Below, in pieces: positions 54,601 to 61,910 of a stretch of 64,000 nt of DNA. The notes under the pieces are model-generated. The model saw only the letters and a program-made list of their open reading frames with translations. It was not told where the DNA came from and ran no database searches. Source of the DNA: Pseudomonas_T sp032052615 (GTDB lineage Bacteria; Pseudomonadota; Gammaproteobacteria; Pseudomonadales; Pseudomonadaceae); contig DAMBWF010000005.1 in the NCBI GenBank assembly GCA_032052615.1, positions 1 to 64,000 of the forward strand, written 5' to 3'. The translations under genes were made by a program, and so were the position numbers. Each line of letters starts with the position of its first letter. Position 1 is the first letter of the stretch.

Positions 54601-57600
54601 TGGACCGCCAGGCGCTGCCGGCACCGGACGTGACGGCCCGCGACGCCTACCAGGCGCCGGCCAATGCCACCGAGCAGGCCCTGGCGTACATCTGGCGGGC
54701 GGTGCTGGGCGTGGAGCGGGTGGGGCGCGAGAACAATTTCTTCGAACTGGGCGGCGACTCCATCGTCTCCCTGCAGATCGTCAGCCGCGCCCGCGAGACC
54801 GGCCTGCGCCTGACCCCCCGCGACCTGTTCCAGCACCAGACCGTGGCCAGCCTGGCCTCGGTGGCCGGGCAGGGTGGGGCGGCGTCCTTCGATCAGGAAC
54901 CGGCCCGGGGCGAGCTGCGCCTGCTGCCGATCCAGCGGCATTTCTTCGACCTGGACGTGCCACGGCCCCATCACTGGAACCAGTCAGTGCTGCTGCGCGG
55001 GCGCGAGCCTCTCGACGAGGGTTGCCTGGCCGAGGCCCTGGATGCCCTGCTGCGCCACCACGATGCCCTGCGCCTGAGCTTCTTCCGGGACGCGCGGGGG
55101 GACTGGCGCGCTCATTACCGGGACTGGCGTCCGGGCGTCGGCGCCCAGAGCCTGTGGGTCCGCGAGGTGACGCGCGCCGAGGCGATCACCGCGGTCTGCG
55201 ACGCCGCCCAGGCCAGCCTCGACCTGGGCCAGGGGCCCCTGTTGCGGGCCGCGCTGATCCAGGCGCCGGACGGCCAGCGCCTGCTGCTGGCGATCCACCA
55301 CTTGGTGGTGGACGGGGTGTCCTGGCGGGTGCTGCTGGAGGACCTGCAGAGCGCCTACCGCCAGCGCCGCGCCGGGCGCGAGGTCGCCTTGCCGCCACGC
55401 GGCGGTTCCCTCCAGGCCTGGTCGGAACGGCTGCACGCCCACGCCGCCGAACCGGCCCTCTTGGCGGAACTGGACTACTGGCGCCAGCAACTGGCGGACG
55501 ATTTGCCCGAGTGGCCCCGGGATCACCCGGGCGGCAGCCTGGCCCAGCGTCATGCCCGGCGCCTGACCCTGCGCCTGGACCGCGCCCAGACCGAGCGCCT
55601 GCTGAAGCAGGCCCCGGCCGCCTATCGCACCCAGGTCAACGACCTGCTGCTGACGGCCCTGGCCCGGGTGCTGTGCCGCTGGACCGAGGCGCCGGCGGTG
55701 CGCATCCAGTTGGAGGGCCACGGCCGCGAGGCGCCCTTCGACGAGCTGGACCCGAGCCGCACGGTCGGCTGGTTCACCGCGCTGTTCCCCCTGCGCCTGA
55801 CCCCGGCCGGGGACCTGACCGGCTCCATCAAGGCCATCAAGGAGCAACTGCGGGCGGTGCCCGGCAAGGGGCTCGGCTACGGCATCCTGCGCCACCTGGC
55901 GGAGCCCGCCGTGCGCCAGGCGCTGGCCGGCTTGCCCGAGCCCCGGGTCACTTTCAACTACCTGGGCCAGTTCGATGCCAGCTTCGATGCCGACGCCCTG
56001 CTGCGCCCCGCCGGAGAGAGCAGCGGCGCCGGCCAGAGCGAGGACGCCGAGGTCCTCAACTGGCTGGCCATCGACGGCCAGGTCTACGACGGCGCCCTGA
56101 GCCTGGACTGGACCTTCAGCGACGCCCTGTATCGCGAGGAAACCGTCCAGGCCCTGGTGGACGCCTACCGCGACGAACTGTTGGCGGTGATCGATCACTG
56201 CGCCGGCGGCGCCCGGGGCGTCACACCCTCGGACTTTCCCCTGGCCGGCCTCGACCAGGCGCAACTGGACAGCCTGCCGCTGTCGGCCGCCGATCTGGCG
56301 GACCTCTACCCACTGTCGCCGATGCAGCAGGGCATGCTCTTCCACAGCCTCTACGAGGGCGAGCAGGGCACCTACGTCAACCAATTGCGGGTGGACGTGG
56401 AGGGCCTGGACGTGGCGCGCTTCGAGGCGGCCTGGCAGGCGAGCATGGCCCGTCACGATAGCCTGCGCGGCGGCTTCGTCTGGCTGAACGACGGCGCCCA
56501 GCCCCTGCAGTTCGTCCTGCGCGCCCTGGCGCTTCCCCTGGAGCACCTGGACTGGCGCGGGCGCGCCACCCCGGAGGCCCTGGATGCCTTCGCCGAGGCC
56601 GACCGCCGGCGCGGCTTCGACCTGGCCCGGCCGCCGTTGCTGCGGCTGACCCTGATCCGCCTGGACGAGGGTCGCCATCACCTGATCCACACCAGTCACC
56701 ACATCCTCATGGACGGCTGGAGCAACGCCCACCTGCTGGGGGAAATCCTCGGCCGCTACGCCGGCGCGCCGGAAGCCCCGGCGCCGGGCCCTTACCGCGC
56801 CTACATCGAATGGCTGCAACGGCGCGACGCCGCCGCTGGCGAAGCGTTCTGGCGCGGCCGGCTGGCCGAGCTGGACGGCCCGACCCTCCTGGCGGCGGCG
56901 CTGCCCCGTCCGCTGTCGGAGGCCACCGGCCACGGCGAGTACCCATGCCACCTGGACGAAGCGGCGTCGGCGCGCCTGGCGGCCTTCGCCCGCCAGCGCA
57001 AGGTCACCGTCAATACCCTGATCCAGGCCGCCTGGCTGCTGATCTTGCAGCGCTACACCGGCCAGCGCGGCGTGGCCTTCGGCACCACGGTATCCGGGCG
57101 CCCGGCGGAACTGCCGGGGATCGAGCGGCAGGTCGGCCTGTTCATCAACACCCTGCCGTTGATCGCCACGCCCCAGCCGGAGCAGGCGGTGGCCGACTGG
57201 CTGGAGACGGTGCAGGCCCTGAACCTGGCGTTGCGGGAGCAAGAGCACGTCCCGCTGTACGCCATCCAGCGCTGGGCCGGCGCGACCGGCGACGGGCTGT
57301 TCGACAGCCTCCTGGTGTTCGAGAACTTCCCGGTGGCGGACAGCCTGCGCCGGGGCGAGGGCGCCGGGCCGCGCTTCTCCGCCGTGGCGAACCACGAGCG
57401 GACCCACTACCCGCTGACCCTCACCGTCAGCCTGGGCGAACGCCTGGCCCTGGCGTTCGGCTACCGCCGCGAGCGCTTCGCCGACGCCACGGTAACGCGC
57501 CTGGCCGGACACCTGCTGAACCTGCTGCGGGGCTTCGTCGAATCGCCCGAGGCGCCCCTGGCCGCCCTGCGTCTCACCGACGACGCGGAGACCCGACACC

Positions 57601-60600
57601 TGCTGGATGCCTGGAACCCGGTCTCGCCGGAGCGGACCTTGCCCTGCGTGCACCAGGCCTTCGAGGCCCAGGCGGCCCGCACCCCCGGGCGCGTCGCCCT
57701 GCTGCTCGGCGCCGAGACCCTGCGCTACGACGACCTGAACCGCCGCGCCAACCGCCTGGCCCACCGCTTGCGGGAACGGGGCGTGGGCCCCGACGTGGCG
57801 GTGGGCGTGGCCCTGGAGCGTTCCCTCGACCTGGTGGTGAGCCTGTTGGCGATCCTCAAGGCTGGCGGCGCCTACGTGCCCTTGGACCCGCAATACCCCC
57901 GCGAGCGCCTGGGCTGGATGATGGAGGACAGTGGCCTGGGCTTGTTATTGAGCCACGGCGACCTGCCGGAGCGCCTGCCGATCCCCCCCGGGGTGCGTTG
58001 CCTGCGGCTGGACCGGGAAGACCTGGAGACGGGCGCCGACCACGACCCGGCGCCCCTGGCCCGGCCGGGCAACCTGGCCTACCTGATGTTCACCTCCGGC
58101 TCCACCGGCCGGCCCAAGGGCGTCGGCATCGAGCACGCCGCCCTGGCCCGTCACGTCGAGGCGATCGCCGACCTGTTCGAGCTGGAGCCGGACGACCGCG
58201 TGCTGCAATTCGGCACCTTCAATTTCGACGCCTTCGTCGAGCAGCTCTACCCGGCCCTGGTCCGGGGCGCCTCGGTATTGATGCGCGGCCGGGAACTGTG
58301 GGACAGCGAGACCTTCCGCCGCCATGTGGTGGAGCAGGGCGTCAGCGTCATCGACGTGACCACCGCCTACTGGCACATGCTGGTGCGTGATTACGCCGAG
58401 CGGGGGCCCCAGGACTTCGGGCGCCTGCGCCGGCTGCACATCGGCGGCGAGGCGATGCCCCCGGACGGCCTGGCGCTCTGGGCGCGGGCCGGGCTCGGCC
58501 ACGTGCGCCTGCTCAATACCTACGGCCCCACCGAGGCCACCGTGTCCGCTACCGCCCTGGACTGCGCCGACTACCTGGCGGGTCGCGAGCCGCCGCCGGC
58601 CATCATGCCCATCGGCCGACCCCTGGCGGGGCGCCGCGTCTATGTGGTGGACGAGGCCCTGAACCCGGTGCCGGTGGGGGTGACCGGCGAACTGTTGATC
58701 GGCGGCGAGCTGCTGGCCCGGGGCTATGTCGGCCGGCCCGGGCCGAGCGCCGAGCGCTTCCTGCCCGACCCGTTCGGCGCGCGAGCGGGCGGGCGCCTGT
58801 ACCGCACCGGCGACCTGGCGCGCTACCGCGCCGACGGCCTGATCGAATACGCCGGCCGGGCCGACCACCAAGTGAAGATTCGCGGCTTCCGCATCGAACT
58901 GGGGGAAATCGAGGCGTGCCTCGCCCGTCACCCCGACGTACGCGAGGCCCTGGTGGTGGCCCGGGACCAGGGGGGCGACAAGCGCCTGGTGGCGTACTGG
59001 GTACCCGGCGCTTCGGCGACGGGCGACCCGGCCACTCTCCGGGCCGCGCTGCGGGAGCATCTGCGGGATAGGTTGCCGGACTACATGGTGCCCGCGCAGT
59101 GGGTGAAGCTGGACGCCTTCCCCCTGGGGCCCAACGGCAAGCTGGACCGCCAGGCCCTGCCGGCGCCCGCCGAGGCGGCCGGGGAGGGCGCCTTCGCCGC
59201 GCCGGTCGGCGCCTTGGAACAACGCCTGGCGGCGCTCTGGAGCCGCGTGCTGGGGGTGCCCCGGGTCGGTCGCGACGACAACTTCTTCGCCTTGGGCGGT
59301 CATTCGTTGCTGGCCACCCGGGCGGTGTCCCTGGCCCGTGCCGAGGGGCTGGAGGGCGTGCGGCTGCGGGATTTCTTCGAGTGCCGCGACCTGGCCGCCC
59401 AGGCCGAGCGCCTCGCCGCCCACCGCGCCGACCCCGGACCGGAGGACGGTTCCCCGTCGGCCCTGGCGCCACACCCGCGCCTCGCGCCGCTGCCGCTGTC
59501 CCTGGCCCAGCAGCGGCTGTGGCTGGTGGACCGGATCTCCGCCCCCGGCACCGCCTACACCATGCCGGCGGCCCTGGACGTGCGCGGGCCGCTGGCGCTG
59601 CCGGTCCTGGCCGGGGCTTTCGAAGGGCTGCTGCAACGCCACGAAATCCTCCGTACCGCCTACCGGCAGACCGAGGACGGTGACCCGGAAGCGGTGGTGG
59701 CCGAACGGGTCGACCTGCCCCTGGCCTTCGAGGACATCGCCGGCCTGTCGGCCGTGGCCCGGGAGCGGGCGCGCCAGGACTGGCTGGCCCGCTGCCTGGC
59801 CCAGCCCCTGGACATCGAGACGGCGCCGCTGCTGCGGGTCCACGTGCTGCGCCTGGAGGCCGACCACCACCAGCTGTGCTTCGTCATGCACCACATCGTC
59901 TCCGACGGCTGGTCCATGGGCGTGCTGGTGAACGAGGTGCTGGCCTTCTACCGCGCCGGGCTGGCGCGGCGGCCCGCCGAGCTGGCGCCGTTGCCACTGC
60001 AGTACCTGGACTACGCCTTCTGGCAGCGGCGGCGCCACGCCGCCGGCGGGCTGGCGGCCGATACCGCCTTCTGGCGCCGGCGCCTGGACGGCGCGCCGCC
60101 GCGCCTGGCGCTGCCGACCGACCACCCCCGGCCGGCCCAGCCGAGCCTGGAGGGAGACAGCCTGGCGTTCCGCCTCGACGAGCCTCTCTACGGTCCCCTC
60201 AAGGCCCTGGCCCGGAGCCTGGACAGCACGCCCTACCTGCTGCTGCTGGCCAGCTTCCAAGTGCTCCTGCACCGGGCCTGCGCCTGCGACGACCTGGTGC
60301 TCGGCACCGACGTGGCCGGGCGCCGGCAGCGAGCGCTGGAAGGGTTGATCGGTTTCTTCGTCAACGTCCTGCCGCTGCGCTCGCGCTTCGATCCGGCGCA
60401 GCCGTTCTCCGCCTACCTGGCGCGGGTCCAGCGCGAGACCCTGGATGCCTTCGAGCACCAGGACCTGCCCCTGGACCTGATCGTCGAGGCCTGCGCGGTG
60501 GAGCGCATCAGGGGGGTGAACCCGCTGGTGCAGGCGTTGTTCGTCATGGACAACACGCCCTCGGGCACCCTGGAGATCGAGGGGCTCCGCCTGGAGCCGC

Positions 60601-61910
60601 TCCCCTTACAAGCGCGTCACTCGAAGTTCGAGATGGGTCTGTTCGTGGAAGAAGCCGGAAATAGCCTCGTTTGCACCTGGTCCTACGCCGTCGCCCTGTT
60701 CCGGCGCGAGCGCATCGAGGGGCTGATGAAGAGCTGGATCGGCATCCTCGAACAGGTCCTGCGGGACCGCCACACCTTGCTGGGAGAATTCGCCATGGCT
60801 GTAGCGCAAGACAACGCCGCCCCGCACAAGGCGGCGAGTAGCAAGTTCGACAAGCTCGACCAGTTCCTCAAGAAGGGGCCGGCCGCCAAGGCCGCGCCGA
60901 CGGTGCGTTTCGCGCCGCTGCGGGAGGGCCACGACTTTCCGCTGCTGGCCCGTCCGGAGGGGGGCGACCTGGACGTGATCGAATGGGCCGCGCGGAACCG
61001 CCCGTTGCTGGAGGACAAGCTGGCCACCCATGCCTGCATCCTGTTCCGGGGCTTCGGCCTGGAGGGTATCGAAGCCTTCGAGCGGTTCGCCGAGGCGGTG
61101 CAGCCGGGCCTTTATGGCCGCTACGGCGACCTGCCGAAGAAGGAAGGCGGCAAGAATACCTACCGCTCCACTCCCTACCCGGAACAGAAGATGATCCTGT
61201 TCCACAACGAGAGCGCCCACCAGGATCGCTGGCCGCGCAAGCAGATGTTCTTCTGCGAGCAACCCTCGCCCAAGGGCGGGGCGACCCCCATCGTCGATTG
61301 CCGGGAAATGTGCAAGCGGCTGCCCCCGGACCTGCTGCGCCGTTTCGAGCGCAAGGGCCTGCTCTACGTACGCACCTTCACCGGGAAACTCGACGTGTCC
61401 TGGCGGCACTTCTTCAAGACCGACAGCCGCGCGGAAGTGGAAGCCCGCTGCCGCGCCGCCGGCATCGACTGGCGCTGGCTGGAGGACGACGCGTTGCAGA
61501 CCCGCACCCGCTGCCCGGCGGTCATCAGCCACCCGCTGACCGGCGCCCGGTCCTTCTTCAACCAGGTGCAACTGCACCACATCCACTGCCTGGACCCCGA
61601 TGTGCGCGACGACCTGATCGGCCTGTTCGGCCTCGACAACATGCCGCGCCACGTCTACTACGGCGACGGCACGCCGATCCCCGACGAGGCGATGGAGATC
61701 GTCGGCCGCGTCTACGAGGACTGCGCGGTGCGTTTCGACTGGCGGAAGGGCGACGTGGTGCTGCTGGACAATATGCTCGCCGCCCACGCCCGCGACCCCT
61801 ACGAGGGCCCCCGCAAGATCGTGGTGGCCATGGGCGACATGTACGACCGCGCCGCCCTGGAGCGGGCGCCCGCCGCGCTGGCGGCCCTGGCCTCGGAGGT
61901 GGACCTGTGA
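51633..61910 (+). CDS. pyoverdine peptide-chain NRPS (C-A-T-E-C-A-T-C) fused to Asp beta-hydroxylase
   Basis: This 3425-aa synthetase extends the PvdL product. The start at 51633 (MNAQNALNLARRFIGLPAEK) follows the IS-type box; the ATG at 51450 precedes it. Approximate residues: C1 50-480 (HHIVADG); A1 515-1010, code D-L-W-N-N-A-L-T-Y, Ala-like; carrier GGDS 1037; epimerase 1098-1530 (HHLVVDG); C2 for a D-donor 1555-1990 (HHILMDG); A2 2005-2530, code D-A-E-D-H-G-T-V-S, with Glu and Asp suiting a basic side chain (Lys or Orn); carrier 2552; C3 2620-3045 (HHIVSDG); beta-hydroxylase 3055-3425. C3 has no A domain after it: the partner A domain is in the next gene. I do not name it pvdI or pvdJ because the module order differs. 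Confidence 0.93.
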   Translation: MNAQNALNLARRFIGLPAEKRRVFLDALGREGIDFGLLPIPAGVDSPEREGLSYAQRRMWFLWKLAPDSGAYNLPGAVRLRGALDEAALARAFAALVARHEALRSGFVEAGGQVRQRVRPPFLPAIRREDLSGLPEAERETQVARLAEEEARAPFDLVGGDLLRIVLARLGEAEHVLLLTLHHIVADGWSMNVLIDEFTRCYDAFALGETPVLAELPVQYADYALWQRCWLEAGELERQLDYWRGRLGNEHPALELPLDHPRPAVPSHRGERIEFALDGAWVERLRAFARPRNLTPFMVLLGGFKLLLHRYSGQADIRVGVPIANRNRAEVEGLIGFFVNTQVLRARVDPSLTVEAFLRDVRDAAVGAQSHQDLPFEHLVEALKLERSLSRNPLFQVLYNHQPEVRAVDALATRSGLRLSPLAGQTRVTPFDLTLDTYEREGELRAALTYASDLFDAATVTRMANHWRNLVRALVSHPERTLGELDMLDPEERRMLLDTWNDREPLAEPETLGRLFEARVRRAPHALALIVGETEYTYDALNRRANRLAHRLIALGVGPGARVGVALPRTVDLPVALLAVLKAGGAYVPLDPDYPAARVAYMLADSGARVLLSVSALDGRWPTGEARVLHLDRDAEVDAAHPDIDPPARARPEDLAYVIYTSGSTGRPKGVAIEHRNATALVDWARRHYTREDLGGVLAATSVCFDLSVWEFFVTLCRGGFVVLADNALALPTLPARDRVRLINTVPSAIAALLRADGLPASVRIVNLAGEALKQGLVDDLYRVPGIQRVHDLYGPSEDTTYSTFALREAGGEPSIGRPLDGTRAYLLDSGGQPVPVGVTGELYLGGAGLARGYLGRPALTAEKFLPDPFGPAGARLYRTGDLARYRPDGRLDYLGRIDHQVKVRGFRIELGEIEARLLAHPRVREAAVLARDTGQGAQLVAYVTPDEAGDEDALAAELRAHLREALPDYMVPAHVLSLPCLPLTPNGKLDRQALPAPDVTARDAYQAPANATEQALAYIWRAVLGVERVGRENNFFELGGDSIVSLQIVSRARETGLRLTPRDLFQHQTVASLASVAGQGGAASFDQEPARGELRLLPIQRHFFDLDVPRPHHWNQSVLLRGREPLDEGCLAEALDALLRHHDALRLSFFRDARGDWRAHYRDWRPGVGAQSLWVREVTRAEAITAVCDAAQASLDLGQGPLLRAALIQAPDGQRLLLAIHHLVVDGVSWRVLLEDLQSAYRQRRAGREVALPPRGGSLQAWSERLHAHAAEPALLAELDYWRQQLADDLPEWPRDHPGGSLAQRHARRLTLRLDRAQTERLLKQAPAAYRTQVNDLLLTALARVLCRWTEAPAVRIQLEGHGREAPFDELDPSRTVGWFTALFPLRLTPAGDLTGSIKAIKEQLRAVPGKGLGYGILRHLAEPAVRQALAGLPEPRVTFNYLGQFDASFDADALLRPAGESSGAGQSEDAEVLNWLAIDGQVYDGALSLDWTFSDALYREETVQALVDAYRDELLAVIDHCAGGARGVTPSDFPLAGLDQAQLDSLPLSAADLADLYPLSPMQQGMLFHSLYEGEQGTYVNQLRVDVEGLDVARFEAAWQASMARHDSLRGGFVWLNDGAQPLQFVLRALALPLEHLDWRGRATPEALDAFAEADRRRGFDLARPPLLRLTLIRLDEGRHHLIHTSHHILMDGWSNAHLLGEILGRYAGAPEAPAPGPYRAYIEWLQRRDAAAGEAFWRGRLAELDGPTLLAAALPRPLSEATGHGEYPCHLDEAASARLAAFARQRKVTVNTLIQAAWLLILQRYTGQRGVAFGTTVSGRPAELPGIERQVGLFINTLPLIATPQPEQAVADWLETVQALNLALREQEHVPLYAIQRWAGATGDGLFDSLLVFENFPVADSLRRGEGAGPRFSAVANHERTHYPLTLTVSLGERLALAFGYRRERFADATVTRLAGHLLNLLRGFVESPEAPLAALRLTDDAETRHLLDAWNPVSPERTLPCVHQAFEAQAARTPGRVALLLGAETLRYDDLNRRANRLAHRLRERGVGPDVAVGVALERSLDLVVSLLAILKAGGAYVPLDPQYPRERLGWMMEDSGLGLLLSHGDLPERLPIPPGVRCLRLDREDLETGADHDPAPLARPGNLAYLMFTSGSTGRPKGVGIEHAALARHVEAIADLFELEPDDRVLQFGTFNFDAFVEQLYPALVRGASVLMRGRELWDSETFRRHVVEQGVSVIDVTTAYWHMLVRDYAERGPQDFGRLRRLHIGGEAMPPDGLALWARAGLGHVRLLNTYGPTEATVSATALDCADYLAGREPPPAIMPIGRPLAGRRVYVVDEALNPVPVGVTGELLIGGELLARGYVGRPGPSAERFLPDPFGARAGGRLYRTGDLARYRADGLIEYAGRADHQVKIRGFRIELGEIEACLARHPDVREALVVARDQGGDKRLVAYWVPGASATGDPATLRAALREHLRDRLPDYMVPAQWVKLDAFPLGPNGKLDRQALPAPAEAAGEGAFAAPVGALEQRLAALWSRVLGVPRVGRDDNFFALGGHSLLATRAVSLARAEGLEGVRLRDFFECRDLAAQAERLAAHRADPGPEDGSPSALAPHPRLAPLPLSLAQQRLWLVDRISAPGTAYTMPAALDVRGPLALPVLAGAFEGLLQRHEILRTAYRQTEDGDPEAVVAERVDLPLAFEDIAGLSAVARERARQDWLARCLAQPLDIETAPLLRVHVLRLEADHHQLCFVMHHIVSDGWSMGVLVNEVLAFYRAGLARRPAELAPLPLQYLDYAFWQRRRHAAGGLAADTAFWRRRLDGAPPRLALPTDHPRPAQPSLEGDSLAFRLDEPLYGPLKALARSLDSTPYLLLLASFQVLLHRACACDDLVLGTDVAGRRQRALEGLIGFFVNVLPLRSRFDPAQPFSAYLARVQRETLDAFEHQDLPLDLIVEACAVERIRGVNPLVQALFVMDNTPSGTLEIEGLRLEPLPLQARHSKFEMGLFVEEAGNSLVCTWSYAVALFRRERIEGLMKSWIGILEQVLRDRHTLLGEFAMAVAQDNAAPHKAASSKFDKLDQFLKKGPAAKAAPTVRFAPLREGHDFPLLARPEGGDLDVIEWAARNRPLLEDKLATHACILFRGFGLEGIEAFERFAEAVQPGLYGRYGDLPKKEGGKNTYRSTPYPEQKMILFHNESAHQDRWPRKQMFFCEQPSPKGGATPIVDCREMCKRLPPDLLRRFERKGLLYVRTFTGKLDVSWRHFFKTDSRAEVEARCRAAGIDWRWLEDDALQTRTRCPAVISHPLTGARSFFNQVQLHHIHCLDPDVRDDLIGLFGLDNMPRHVYYGDGTPIPDEAMEIVGRVYEDCAVRFDWRKGDVVLLDNMLAAHARDPYEGPRKIVVAMGDMYDRAALERAPAALAALASEVDL
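60795..61907 (+). other. C-terminal SyrP/TauD-type Fe(II)/2-oxoglutarate beta-hydroxylase domain of the NRPS
   Basis: Residues about 3055-3425 of the NRPS form a TauD/SyrP-like dioxygenase. Iron ligands: His and Glu in LFHNESAHQDR and the distal His in DNMLAAHARDPYEG, with Arg of GPRKI for 2-oxoglutarate. Homologues hydroxylate aspartyl-carrier proteins at C-beta in siderophores. The domain begins with Met-Ala-Val-Ala, and its codon ATG (60795) is preceded by GGAGA at a normal distance, as if a separate gene had been fused here. It may also be translated alone as a 371-aa protein. Confidence 0.9.
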
